NCBI GenBank assembly: GCA_002342035.1
Contig: DDPE01000035.1
Coordinates: forward strand, 19,505 to 83,504
DNA: 64,000 bases
Source: Asticcacaulis sp. UBA2476
Lineage (GTDB): Bacteria; Pseudomonadota; Alphaproteobacteria; Caulobacterales; Caulobacteraceae
Reading direction: 5' to 3'
Shown here: positions 26,103 to 34,797 of the stretch, piece by piece
Layout: each line of letters starts with the position of its first letter
Position numbering within the stretch: the stretch's first letter is position 1
Notes under the pieces: model-generated
The model's input: only the letters and a program-made list of their open reading frames with translations
Databases searched by the model: none
What the model was told of the DNA's origin: nothing
Made by a program: the position numbers and the translations under genes

Positions 26103-28310
26103 ATGCCCGCGCCTATGCCCTCTGGTTTTTTGCCTCGCCTTTCAAAAACCCCTGGCCTGTGCGGTGCGCTGGCCGGTCTGGTTTTCGGCCTGATGGGTCT
26201 GCAGGCAACCGCGGCACCGCCATCTGAAACCGCGCCGCCCCCCGCTGAGGCCTCGGCCCCGCCAATTACTCCACCCGCTCAGACGGCTCCCGCCTTGCCT
26301 AGGCCTGCGCCGAAAGCGGCACTACGCCCTAAACCGGCCACCTCCCCCGCAGCCGCACCAGACCTTCCCGTCGCCGACGCAGTGCCCGCCAGTGCCGCCG
26401 ACATCGAAGCCTTCACCGACAGTGTCATACCGGCCTTGATGAAGCGCGATCATGTGCTGGGCACGACCGTGGCCATTGTTCAGGGCGGCAAACCCCTGCT
26501 GATCAAGGGCTACGGCTATGACCGCCTGAGCCCGGCCCGCGCGACGAACGGCTATACCAGCCTGTTTCGCATAGGCTCGATCACCAAGACCTTTACCTGG
26601 ATCGTCGCCCGACAGGAGATCGAGGCCGGACGTATCAAACTTGACGGCCCCATTGCCGATTACCTGCCGCCAGATATCTACCGGGAGGATCGCCGCTATA
26701 AACCCTTGCGGATGCGCGACCTGATGGCCCACACCACCGGCTATGAGGACACCAGCCTTGGGCACCTGTTCCAGCTTGACCCGACCCATCTTCAGGGTAC
26801 CGATTCCTATCTGCGCCGTCATACGCCGATGCGGGTACGTGATCGCGGCCAGTTCTCCAGCTATTCCAATTTCGGGGCGGCGTTGGCGGCCATGACGGTC
26901 GTGCAGACCTCAAAGGCGCGCGATGTCCCCGGCCTGATGGAAGCCCGCATCTTCAAGCCGCTGGGTCTCAGCCACACCACTCTACGTGAGCCCTACGATC
27001 CGCAAACCTCCTTAAGCGAACTGCCCACGCCGATGAGCCGCGATCTGGCAGCGAAGTTATCGAGCGGCTTTTTGTGGGACGGCGCGACCTGGCAGACCGA
27101 GCCCTTTGACCACACCATCGCCATGTCCGGCGCGCTGGGGGCTTCGTCAACCGCCGCCGATATGTCGCGCTACATGGCGCTGTTGCTCAGCAACGGTCAA
27201 CTGGACGGCGTGCAGATTTTCGGCCCATCATCGGCCAATGCTTTCCGCAGTCCGCTGTTGAAACTGCCCAAGGGCTATAATGGCTGGGCGTCGGGCTTTG
27301 TGATGCGTGAGCACCCGTCCGGCGTCATGACCTATGGCCACGGGGGTGCTACCCTATGGTTCAATGCCAATATGATTCTGGTGCCGGAACTGGATATCGG
27401 CATCTATGTCGCCGCCAACACCCAGACGGGTGAAGCCTTGACCGAAGCCTATCCTGATCTATTGCTGGCCCACCTTAAGGGCGAAAGCCCAAACCCGGCG
27501 CCGCTTCGTCCCGGCAGCGACATGAGCTACGGCAGTCACCGCCCCTATTACGATGTCATTGCCGGTCAATATGCCTCGACCCGCCGCGCCTATAGCGGGT
27601 TGGAGGGCGCCATCACCCGCCTGATCAATACGGTCGATGTAGATTTTGACACCAATGGCCGCATGATCCTGTCATCCGGCGACGGCATGGCCGCTTATGT
27701 CCCGGCGGGTACGTCCGGCTTTTTCCTGCCCGAAGACCGCGGCAACTCCGGCACCGGCCTTAATTCCGGCAGCCTTCGGGTGGCGTTTAAGCCCGAAGGC
27801 GGCAAGGCGGTGGCCTTTGAGACCTCATCGAATATGACGCGCTATGAGCGCATCGGTTGGGTGCATAACCCGCAGACCTTGGGCGGTTTCACCAAACTGG
27901 TGCTGGTCAGTTGCCTTGTGGTGCTGGTCGGACTGACGCGCCAGCACCATCAGAATAATCCGACCGAGGCCCAAACGCGCGCGGCGTGGCTGTCATACGC
28001 GATTGCGTTTATGTGGCTTTTGGCCATCTGGGCGTTCAGCGACTGGCGAGCGGGGCTGGGGTCTGATCCCTCCAGCCTGTTTATCAACTGGCCGAGCGGC
28101 ATGGTGCGCATGGCGTCGGGGCTTGCGTTTCTGGCCGCTCTTGGCACGGCACTACAGTTCGCCCTGATGTTCTGGGTATGGCAGGATGCCCAGTACTATA
28201 CCGATGGCTGGAGCCTGACGCAGAAAATCGGCCACACGGCGCTGATGGCATTCTGGGCGCTGTATAGCCTTGTGCTCGTCATGTGGGGCGCGCTGAACTG
28301 GTGGAGTTAA
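26103..28310 (+). CDS. Serine hydrolase, class C beta-lactamase/PBP fold, membrane-anchored
   Basis: A 735 aa protein with an N-terminal membrane segment or signal (about residues 17-37), a long Pro/Ala linker (40-95), a beta-lactamase-family domain (about 105-455) with SxxK (Ser159-Ile-Thr-Lys162) and a YSN triad (near 255), then a beta-rich domain and three to four C-terminal membrane helices (about 600-735). It may act on peptidoglycan peptides, D-amino-acid peptides or esters in the periplasm; these cannot be told apart here. Weak ribosome-binding site; ATG at 26115 is an alternative. Confidence 0.85.
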   Translation: MPAPMPSGFLPRLSKTPGLCGALAGLVFGLMGLQATAAPPSETAPPPAEASAPPITPPAQTAPALPRPAPKAALRPKPATSPAAAPDLPVADAVPASAADIEAFTDSVIPALMKRDHVLGTTVAIVQGGKPLLIKGYGYDRLSPARATNGYTSLFRIGSITKTFTWIVARQEIEAGRIKLDGPIADYLPPDIYREDRRYKPLRMRDLMAHTTGYEDTSLGHLFQLDPTHLQGTDSYLRRHTPMRVRDRGQFSSYSNFGAALAAMTVVQTSKARDVPGLMEARIFKPLGLSHTTLREPYDPQTSLSELPTPMSRDLAAKLSSGFLWDGATWQTEPFDHTIAMSGALGASSTAADMSRYMALLLSNGQLDGVQIFGPSSANAFRSPLLKLPKGYNGWASGFVMREHPSGVMTYGHGGATLWFNANMILVPELDIGIYVAANTQTGEALTEAYPDLLLAHLKGESPNPAPLRPGSDMSYGSHRPYYDVIAGQYASTRRAYSGLEGAITRLINTVDVDFDTNGRMILSSGDGMAAYVPAGTSGFFLPEDRGNSGTGLNSGSLRVAFKPEGGKAVAFETSSNMTRYERIGWVHNPQTLGGFTKLVLVSCLVVLVGLTRQHHQNNPTEAQTRAAWLSYAIAFMWLLAIWAFSDWRAGLGSDPSSLFINWPSGMVRMASGLAFLAALGTALQFALMFWVWQDAQYYTDGWSLTQKIGHTALMAFWALYSLVLVMWGALNWWS

Positions 28311-28327
28311 TAGGCTTCACCCAAAAG

Positions 28328-28344
28328 TTTACCCTCCGGGTAAA
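28328..28344. terminator. Short hairpin between convergent genes
   Basis: TTTACCC-tcc-GGGTAAA forms a 7 bp stem with a 3-base loop, followed by TACATTTT on the plus strand. It may end the serine hydrolase transcript. Weak as a terminator. Confidence 0.4.
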
Positions 28345-28359
28345 TACATTTTGGCCGAC

Positions 28360-28767
28360 TTACCCTGCTTCAAAAACCTGAAGCATCATATCGGCGCGGT
28401 GCTCATCATCGGGGCTAAGCATACCTGAATTAATCGCCCCCTGAATGACGTAAGCCTCGGTAACGGTTCTGATTATACCGCGTTTAAGTATCCGCTCATG
28501 GCCCTTGCCATATTTCGCGATCATCCATTTAATTGTCGGCAGCCCCTGCGCCTCCAGTGCCTGTTCGATAGCCGATAACCGTTCTTGCGAAAGATCATTG
28601 GCAAATTCAAAAACATCAGGGATCGTTGCCTTAATACTCTTACGCTTATGCGAATCCGACATCCCGTATAATTGGTTCAAATCTAAATGATAGGCACCAT
28701 TGGACTGCAAGTTTGTAAACACTCCGAAAAATGTCAGGTGCTCATCAAGTGTGAACTGTTTTGTCAT
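28360..28767 (-). CDS. Hypothetical protein, 135 aa, last gene of the RusA cassette
   Basis: A soluble, largely helical protein of unknown family. Visible are a basic patch in the middle (SDSHKRKSIKATI) and a helix pair around EFANDLSQERLSAIEQALEA. GC content is lower than average for the window. It starts 20 bases after the RusA-like gene with GGGGCGGTA before the ATG, so it is most likely the last cistron of the four-gene unit 28360-29950. No function is proposed. Confidence 0.6.
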   Translation of the reverse strand: MTKQFTLDEHLTFFGVFTNLQSNGAYHLDLNQLYGMSDSHKRKSIKATIPDVFEFANDLSQERLSAIEQALEAQGLPTIKWMIAKYGKGHERILKRGIIRTVTEAYVIQGAINSGMLSPDDEHRADMMLQVFEAG

Positions 28768-28787
28768 TACCGCCCCTTCGGAACTGA

Positions 28788-29144
28788 TTAGCGTTTCAGG
28801 GCATAGACCTTGATGTGTATCTGCTCGCGTTCGCCTTCATGGCGCTCGACCAAAAGGCGGGCCACCTGGCTGTCGTCGTGAAACACAAAGCCCTTGATCG
28901 CATCCAGCAAAGCCTTGGCGAGATTATCTAGGTCCATCCACGGCGGATCACCGATATGCTCCATGCGAATTTCGACGCCGTAATCGCCGTAGGCCGGACG
29001 CGCACCCCTCCATTCCTTCCGGAAAAATTCATAGACCAGCGGTTTATAATAGCGCCCCTGCGTCGTCAAACCGTCGATCAGGATTTCAATCCCTTCCTCA
29101 GTCTCTCGCGCCCGCACTTTTCCCGAAGCGATCCAGTCACTCAT
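28788..29144 (-). CDS. RusA-family Holliday-junction resolvase-like protein
   Basis: RusA-type enzymes cut Holliday junctions and are usually found in phages or mobile elements. The 118 aa product has the family core DLDNLAKALLDAIKG, followed by FHDDSQVARLLVERHEGE, with the acidic residues expected for metal-dependent cleavage. The start at 29144 overlaps the upstream stop (ATGA); the longer frame from 29180 is not needed. Its coupling to a deoxyribosyltransferase/TIR-like protein, outside any visible prophage, is unusual. Confidence 0.85.
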   Translation of the reverse strand: MSDWIASGKVRARETEEGIEILIDGLTTQGRYYKPLVYEFFRKEWRGARPAYGDYGVEIRMEHIGDPPWMDLDNLAKALLDAIKGFVFHDDSQVARLLVERHEGEREQIHIKVYALKR

Positions 29145-29767
29145 TGCGCACGCTGCCTCATCCACTCGCTCACCATCCACACATAGTCATGATATTCGAC
29201 CTCCTCCGGCAACAGCGTCTGAGAGGCGCATAATACCGGCAAGACCTCAGTGAAACTGCGATATTCCGCCAGCATGGCCGCAGGCCCCGGCACCGTCCGC
29301 CGTTGTGAGACATGGCGCAACCATGTCGCCAAGGTCGTTATAAGATCGGTCGTGTTGTTATTATGGGCCTTGATATCGCTGCCGCTGATGTCGGAGATAA
29401 ATTTGCGAAAGCGATGCTCATCCCGGTCAAAAACCACGATCTTCTTTTTGGCCTGCACGTCACCGCCAAACTTCTTAGCCCCCAGAAACAGACCAAGTTC
29501 CAATGGCATATTAAAGCGCGGCAGCGGAAAATCAGCATCACCCGCAGGGCCGTCATATAGTCCGGTGTAGGAAATGTCATGCACGCCGAATTTACATTCG
29601 GCAATTATGCGGCAAATTTTCTCATAGCGGATATCACCGACATCATCATCTTCACGGGCACAGCGCGGGTTAAAGCCGCTGCGGATCACCACAAAGACGA
29701 TCGCTTTGAAATGGGTGTCATAGTCGCGCGAAAACGGACAGTTGATAAACACATCCGCCGCGTTCAT
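29141..29767 (-). CDS. Deoxyribosyltransferase/TIR-like fold protein
   Basis: A 208 aa soluble protein. The N-terminus VFINCPFSRDYDTHFKAIVF resembles the first strand and helix of a flavodoxin-like sheet. Conserved-looking blocks follow: GFNPRCAREDDDVGDIRYEK, CKFGVHDISYTG and RFNMPLELGLFLGAKKFGG, where ELG recalls the catalytic Glu of nucleoside 2-deoxyribosyltransferases and TIR-type NADases. Similar proteins are usually left as hypothetical. I infer a nucleotide- or NAD-handling enzyme; this is not proven. It overlaps the RusA gene by four bases and follows the 59 aa gene after 3 bases. Confidence 0.7.
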   Translation of the reverse strand: MNAADVFINCPFSRDYDTHFKAIVFVVIRSGFNPRCAREDDDVGDIRYEKICRIIAECKFGVHDISYTGLYDGPAGDADFPLPRFNMPLELGLFLGAKKFGGDVQAKKKIVVFDRDEHRFRKFISDISGSDIKAHNNNTTDLITTLATWLRHVSQRRTVPGPAAMLAEYRSFTEVLPVLCASQTLLPEEVEYHDYVWMVSEWMRQRAQ

Positions 29768-29770
29768 GCC

Positions 29771-29950
29771 TTACGCGCTTTTAGCCGGTGATGTTTCCAG
29801 GGCTTTGGCCACCGCGTCGCGCAGTTCGCGCTCAGTAAAGTTCTTGGGCGGAAACTTAGGCCGCAGGATTTTCACGCCGTCCTTTGTCACGCCCAGAACC
29901 TTGGGGCGGGCGTCTTCTTTTTGAAACGATTTGGGTGCCTGCATGTTCAT
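29771..29950 (-). CDS. Small basic protein, 59 aa, first gene of the RusA cassette
   Basis: A short frame beginning MNMQAPKSFQ and ending TSPAKSA, with a basic middle (KVLGVTKDGVKILRPKFPPK) and one amphipathic helix (FTERELRDAVAKALE). It stops 3 bases before the ATG of the 208 aa gene, and codon use is normal for the window, so I take it as real. It could also start at 29944. It is of antitoxin or adaptor size, but no family is recognised. Confidence 0.65.
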   Translation of the reverse strand: MNMQAPKSFQKEDARPKVLGVTKDGVKILRPKFPPKNFTERELRDAVAKALETSPAKSA

Positions 29951-30003
29951 AGCTTCAATATCCGCCCCATACCTTAAAAAATCAAGTCAGCTTTCAAAAT
30001 AAC

Positions 30004-30801
30004 CTAACGCGCCTGCACGGGCACAGTGACGTCGCACACTGAGAAATCAGCACCGCGTTCAGCACGTATCGTGGTCACATGAGCCTTAAACGCGGCCCCG
30101 GATACATCCATAACTTCAAGCTTGGGCCGCTCTGTTGCCGCTATATCCGCCAGCACCCTGACCCGCGTCATCGCATCCGGCGACACCGGCGGCTCACCGG
30201 CATTAAGAGCCTTCACAATCTCAAAACCAGTCACCACGCGCCCGACCACCGTATAGTCCCGGTCCAGCCGCGACACATCCGACAGGGTAATATAAAGCTC
30301 ACTATTGGCTGAGTTCTTGGGCTCATCATCGCGGCCCATACCGACTACACCGGCGCAATGCGTCCCCCACGCCCGAATGGCACGGGTCTTGATATGATAA
30401 TCATTGGTCGAGGCAAACGGCGTCGCCCCAATAAAGCCGACCGCACCGGTCACCGGTTTCGCCACCGTGTGATGCGGCGTGGCGTTTAGATTAAATACGG
30501 ACTCCAGCGCAAGGTTCGGCAAGTCGCTTTTGCCGCCATCCTTATTGTTGGGATTGCCAGTCTGAGCCACAAACTGCGGGATGACGCGGTGAAACAACAG
30601 GCCATCATAAAATCCGCGCCGTGTCAGGGTCTTGATGCGCTCGACCGCCTGCGGGGCCATTTCGGGCGACAGGGCGACAATCACTCGCCCTTTGGACGTA
30701 TCGACCACCAACGTGTTGTCCGCATCCAGCGACTTCCAATCCGCGGCGTGTGCACTACCGGCCACCATCAGGGCCGCAAGCCCTATCCCCCACATCTTCA
30801 T
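30004..30801 (-). CDS. Periplasmic cyclophilin-type peptidyl-prolyl isomerase
   Basis: Cyclophilins speed up cis-trans isomerisation at proline. The 265 aa product has a signal peptide (residues 1-19, ending AHAA), the cyclophilin core (about 25-200) with YDGLLFHRVIPQFVAQTGNP and the block SANSELYITLSD, and an extra C-terminal domain of about 60 residues with two cysteines. The ATG at 30801 is 5 bases after the uvrD stop and is preceded by GAGGG, so it is the second gene of that operon. Confidence 0.9.
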   Translation of the reverse strand: MKMWGIGLAALMVAGSAHAADWKSLDADNTLVVDTSKGRVIVALSPEMAPQAVERIKTLTRRGFYDGLLFHRVIPQFVAQTGNPNNKDGGKSDLPNLALESVFNLNATPHHTVAKPVTGAVGFIGATPFASTNDYHIKTRAIRAWGTHCAGVVGMGRDDEPKNSANSELYITLSDVSRLDRDYTVVGRVVTGFEIVKALNAGEPPVSPDAMTRVRVLADIAATERPKLEVMDVSGAAFKAHVTTIRAERGADFSVCDVTVPVQAR

Positions 30802-30805
30802 GCCC

Positions 30806-33115
30806 TCACGCCTTTTCCACAAAGCTGTCCATGACCTTTTTATCGCCGGTCTCAAAGCGCACAATCAGCTTGTTGCCCTCGGTTTCCTTAACCTCGCCAT
30901 AGCCGAACTTGACGTGGAATACCCGCGTCCCGATCGGCAGGCCCTTGGAAGGCTGCGGTTTGGCCGGGGCCGACGGCCGGTGGGGCCGCGATTCCAAGCG
31001 GCTCATATCGACGCCCGACAAATTGCCGACAAAGGCTTTAGGGTCTTCGCGTTTGGTGTAGTTAGGCTGATAGCCAGCCCGATCCCAGCGCGATTCCTGC
31101 GACGTCCATCCGGCTTGCGCGTAGCCGGTCTGGGACACGGCCTCGACATGCTCGATCGGCATTTCGTCAATAAAGCGCGACGGCAATTGCGAGGTCCAAC
31201 GCCCATAGACCTGCCGGTTAGCTACAAAGCTGATGCGGGCTTCTTCGCGGGCGCGGGTGATGCCGACATAGGCCAGCCTGCGCTCCTCCTCCAGCCCGCG
31301 CAGGCCGCTTTCGTCCATTGAGCGCTGCGACGGAAAGATACCTTCCTCCCAGCCCGGTAGGTAGACCACCGGAAACTCCAGCCCCTTGGCGCCGTGCAGG
31401 GTCATGATCTTGACCGAATTGGCCCCGGCGTCGCGCTCAAGCTCCATGACCAAAGCCACATGCTCCAGGTACGCCCCCAGATCCTCGAAATCAGCCATCG
31501 AATTGACCATTTCCTTGAGGTTATCCAGCCGCGACTGCCCCGACACCTTATCGGCGCGGTGCATGTCATAATAGCCGGCATCGGTCAGGACGGTATCGAG
31601 CAGCATGTCATGCTTGATGGACTTGGCCAGCTCGCGCCAGCGGTCATAGTCGCGCACAAAGGCAGTCAGCGGCGTGCGGGCGCGCGTCGGCAATTCATCG
31701 GTGTCAATCAGGTCGCGCACCGCTGCCATCACGCTTTGCCCCGCCACGCGCGCCTGCATCAAAAGCTTTTGCACCGTTGCATCGCCAATGCCGCGCTTAG
31801 GCACATTGATGATGCGCTCAAAGGCCAGATCATCATCCGGCGACTGGATCAGCCGCAGGTAAGCAATGGCGTCACGGATTTCCGCCCGCTCGAAAAAACG
31901 CGGCCCGCCGATCACCACATAGGGGATTTGCAGCATCAGGAAGCGTTCTTCAAAGGCCCGCATTTGAAACGACGCCCGCACCAGCACGGCCATGTCCTGA
32001 TAGGCACGTCCGGATTTTTTCTGTTTCTCGATATCCTCAGACACCCATTGGGCCTCAGCCGCCGAGTCCCATATGCCCTGCACTAAGACTTTTTTACCGC
32101 CCTGATCTTCGGTCCACAGGGTCTTGCCCAGACGCGCACTATTGGCCTTAATCAGCCCCGCGGCCGCCCCCAGAATGTGCTTGGTTGAGCGATAGTTACG
32201 CTCCAGCCGGATGACCTCGGCACCCGGATAATCGCGCTCAAATTTCAGGATATTATCGACCTCCGCCCCGCGCCAGCCATAGATCGACTGGTCATCATCG
32301 CCGACACAGCACAGATTGCGATCCGAATTGGTCAGTATCCGCAGCCACAGATACTGGGCGACATTGGTGTCCTGATATTCATCGACCAGAATGTACTTAA
32401 AGCGGGCGTGATACTGGGCCAGGACTTCATGATATTGCGTGAAAATTTTCAGGGTATGCAACAACAGATCCCCGAAATCGCAGGCATTAAGCACCCGCAG
32501 GCGATCCTGATACTCGGCATAGATCTCCGCACCCTTGCCGAACGCGAAATCAGCTCCTTCATCACATTTTTTGGCATCGTTCAGTTTGGCAACCTGTTCG
32601 GGCGTCAGCCCCTTGTTCTTCCACTGATCAATAAAGTGCGCCAAAGTCTTGGGTGGAAAGCGTTTGGTGTCGATCCGGCGGCCTTCGATGATCTGCTTTA
32701 GCAAACGCACCTGATCGTCATCATCAAGGATGGTGAAGGTCGATTTTAGCCCCACCAGTTCGGCATGACGGCGCAGGATCTGGGCGGCGATCGAATGGAA
32801 CGTCCCCAGATTATAAAGCCCGGTGGCCGCAGGCCCAATCAGACGCTCGGCCCGCTCGCGCATTTCACGCGCCGCCTTATTGGTAAAGGTCACGCACAGG
32901 ATCTCAGACGGCCGCGCCAGCCCCTGTTTCAATATATGCGCGATCCGGGTCGTCAGCACCCGCGTCTTGCCTGTGCCCGCCCCGGCCAGCACCAGAACCG
33001 GCCCGCTCACCGTGCGCACGGCTTTGGCCTGCTCGGGGTTGAGACCGCTCAGATAATCCGGCGCAGACGCACCAAGATGGCTTGATGCCTGAACGCTTAT
33101 AGGAATTGCACTCAT
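30806..33115 (-). CDS. uvrD: UvrD/PcrA-type DNA helicase
   Basis: A superfamily 1A 3'-5' helicase for nucleotide excision and mismatch repair. The 769 aa product has all SF1 motifs: GAGTGKT (Walker A), VDEYQDTN (Walker B), GDDDQSIYGWRGA, LERNYRST, TLHGAKGLEFPVVYL and VGITRAREE. The C-terminus carries the Tudor-like domain (GTRVFHVKFGYGEVKE) that binds RNA polymerase in PcrA/UvrD. Start at 33115 (MSAIPISVQ) is preferred; no strong ribosome-binding site is visible, and 33151 is an alternative. Followed by the cyclophilin gene. Confidence 0.95.
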   Translation of the reverse strand: MSAIPISVQASSHLGASAPDYLSGLNPEQAKAVRTVSGPVLVLAGAGTGKTRVLTTRIAHILKQGLARPSEILCVTFTNKAAREMRERAERLIGPAATGLYNLGTFHSIAAQILRRHAELVGLKSTFTILDDDDQVRLLKQIIEGRRIDTKRFPPKTLAHFIDQWKNKGLTPEQVAKLNDAKKCDEGADFAFGKGAEIYAEYQDRLRVLNACDFGDLLLHTLKIFTQYHEVLAQYHARFKYILVDEYQDTNVAQYLWLRILTNSDRNLCCVGDDDQSIYGWRGAEVDNILKFERDYPGAEVIRLERNYRSTKHILGAAAGLIKANSARLGKTLWTEDQGGKKVLVQGIWDSAAEAQWVSEDIEKQKKSGRAYQDMAVLVRASFQMRAFEERFLMLQIPYVVIGGPRFFERAEIRDAIAYLRLIQSPDDDLAFERIINVPKRGIGDATVQKLLMQARVAGQSVMAAVRDLIDTDELPTRARTPLTAFVRDYDRWRELAKSIKHDMLLDTVLTDAGYYDMHRADKVSGQSRLDNLKEMVNSMADFEDLGAYLEHVALVMELERDAGANSVKIMTLHGAKGLEFPVVYLPGWEEGIFPSQRSMDESGLRGLEEERRLAYVGITRAREEARISFVANRQVYGRWTSQLPSRFIDEMPIEHVEAVSQTGYAQAGWTSQESRWDRAGYQPNYTKREDPKAFVGNLSGVDMSRLESRPHRPSAPAKPQPSKGLPIGTRVFHVKFGYGEVKETEGNKLIVRFETGDKKVMDSFVEKA

Positions 33116-33421
33116 GTATGAACCATAGCTTAGGGCTTTGGGTATTCCCAAAGCCGATGCGGCAGAACCGTCACGCCGGAGCCCTTCATCTGTTTTCCTG
33201 GATGAAAGGCTCTGATTTTTGTGGTCGCTCTTTCTGATCCATCAAATGAATCCATTTGATGGGAAAACGCTCCACGGCGCGCGAGTCATGTTTTGTTCGC
33301 ATCATAAGCCGATTTTCAACCGCGATCCAAATCATATCGCCGTTTATGCCCACACAGCGCAAACCTTACCCCCTATAAGTTTTTTTAAGAAACTAACAGG
33401 GGGTAAAAAAGCGGTGCAAAA
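33116..33421. other. Gap between uvrD and the RHH gene with three inverted repeats
   Basis: No gene is supported. GCCCTTCATC/GATGAAAGGC (33181-33190 / 33201-33210, one mismatch) and CCATCAAATG-aatc-CATTTGATGG (33239-33262, perfect) form two neighbouring hairpins upstream of uvrD. A longer stem TTACCCCCT (33366-33374) / AGGGGGTAA (33398-33406) with an inner AGTTT/AAACT pair lies just after the stop of the RHH gene and may stabilise or end its transcript. Confidence 0.6.
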
Positions 33422-33661
33422 TCAGGCTTTCTTTTTCTTCGCACCACCCGCCTTGGCCTGCACGAAGGCGAGCGCCGACAGACGGCAGAACGACGCCAGA
33501 AGCGATTCGCCGCGCCGGGAGTCGAGGTCCGCGATCAGGGCCGCCAGACTTACCCTGCGCTCCTTGGACATATCCTCAAGCACCGTCCAGAACTCCGGCT
33601 CCAGCGCCACCGACGTGGCGTGTCCGGCAAGATTAACAGAGCGTTTTTTTAAACCAGGCAT
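33422..33661 (-). CDS. Ribbon-helix-helix domain protein
   Basis: A 79 aa protein of the RHH_4 type: a strand (KKRSVNLAGHATSVALEP) followed by two helices (FWTVLEDMSKERRVSLAALIADL). The C-terminus is rich in Ala, Gly and Lys (GGAKKKKA). Such proteins bind DNA as dimers; in alphaproteobacteria they commonly accompany DUF4169 and sspB genes. Here DUF4169 is the next gene upstream, 150 bases away on the same strand. Confidence 0.85.
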   Translation of the reverse strand: MPGLKKRSVNLAGHATSVALEPEFWTVLEDMSKERRVSLAALIADLDSRRGESLLASFCRLSALAFVQAKAGGAKKKKA

Positions 33662-33812
33662 GAGGTTCCTCCAACTTCACGACGTCTTTCCACGACAGCG
33701 TATGTTTCTTTGGGGTTTATACTGTACTTGGATGAGGTACATTTATTCATGGTAATGCGCGGTATTATAAGACCATGTCCATAAAGGCTAATTTAGAACA
33801 TGACTTTATTGT

Positions 33813-34016
33813 TTAACACTCGTCCTTTTTATTACCATCTAACGGACTTAGCAATCGTTGATCCAGTTTTTTTGACTCCAAATCTGCCTTTTTTATTTCA
33901 ACATTTCTAATCTTGGTTGAGATTCCAAATATTATACGGTTTTCACCCGCCTTCTTTTGCTTATCAGCCTTGTTTTTGGCTTTACGCGCCTTGTTGAGAT
34001 TTACGATATTGGACAT
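33813..34016 (-). CDS. DUF4169 family small protein
   Basis: A 67 aa protein with the DUF4169 signature: N-terminal NIVNLNKARKAKNKADKQKK, then ENRIIFG and a charged helical tail. Function unknown. The ATG at 34016 begins the conserved motif; the frame open to 34031 adds five residues. It is unusually low in GC and rich in lysine and asparagine for this genome. Confidence 0.8.
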   Translation of the reverse strand: MSNIVNLNKARKAKNKADKQKKAGENRIIFGISTKIRNVEIKKADLESKKLDQRLLSPLDGNKKDEC

Positions 34017-34354
34017 GAAAACTATTCTCATTACTACAAAGGTTCAAAAAACCGGCTTTCGCACCACGAATCAAAAAAGAACTTCACTTTTATACTTAAA
34101 AACGAAACCATATGAAGTGAGCATGTTACCCTCTCCGGCGCGACTTGCGCGCAGTTGCAGCATAGTTCTACCCTTCCATGATTTTGCCTTAAGTAGACCC
34201 ATAGAATATATGCGGGGCCCCACCGGTCATTTACAGGCTTAATTATACGCCTGCCGCAATACCGCATAAATGAAATTTAACGTGATTACCGCCGCCTTTA
34301 CCCTATAGTGTCGGTATCCGGTACCAACCACCTTATCTTACAGCGAGCCCCTTC
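34017..34354. other. AT-rich gap before yccF
   Basis: No gene or RNA is seen in this 338-base stretch. Base composition is lower in GC than the rest, continuing from the DUF4169 gene. The last 60 bases contain TACCCTATAGTGT and GGTATCCGGTACC and probably hold the promoter of the yccF-like gene. Confidence 0.4.
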
Positions 34355-34753
34355 ATGAGATTACTGCTTAATCTGCTTTGGTTCATCTTCGGCGGCTTTA
34401 TCTGCGGCTGCCTGTGGCTGCTGGGCGGGTTCTTTCTGGCCATCACCATTGTCGGCCTGCCGTGGGCGCTGTCCGCCTGGCGCATCGCCGGCTTTGCCTT
34501 CTGGCCGTTCGGTAAGGAAATCGTTGACCGCGATGATCACACCGGCCGCAACGATATCGGCACCGGGGCCATCGGGTTGTTTCTCAATATTATATGGTTC
34601 GTTTTTGCCGGCTGGTATATTGCGCTGGCCCACCTGATTGCCGCGGTAGGAGAGGCGATTACCATTATCGGCCTGCCGTTTGCGTTTAAGGATCTGCAAC
34701 TGGCACAACTGGCCTTGGCACCGGTCGGTAAAATGGTGGTTGAAAAGCGCTGA
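34355..34753 (+). CDS. yccF: YccF family inner-membrane protein
   Basis: A 132 aa membrane protein with the duplicated YccF pattern: NLLWFIFGGFICGCLWLL in the first half and LNIIWFVFAGWYIALAHLI in the second, each followed by a TIVGLPWA/TIIGLPFA block. Each half has one or two membrane helices. Function unknown. Single gene. Confidence 0.9.
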   Translation: MRLLLNLLWFIFGGFICGCLWLLGGFFLAITIVGLPWALSAWRIAGFAFWPFGKEIVDRDDHTGRNDIGTGAIGLFLNIIWFVFAGWYIALAHLIAAVGEAITIIGLPFAFKDLQLAQLALAPVGKMVVEKR

Positions 34754-34797
34754 TCCATCGGACAAAGTCCCCGCGTCAACATACGGGGGATTACCTG

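Noticed and set aside
28360..29950. Prophage remnant because of the RusA-like gene
   Set aside because: No integrase, capsid, tail, lysis or attachment-site features are seen on either side; the cassette is flanked by ordinary genes.
30632..32086. Long plus-strand frames opposite uvrD and the cyclophilin gene
   Set aside because: Shadows of the strongly supported minus-strand genes.
33219..33755. A 178-codon plus-strand frame
   Set aside because: It overlaps the ribbon-helix-helix gene in antisense and covers intergenic hairpins; no start site or family support.
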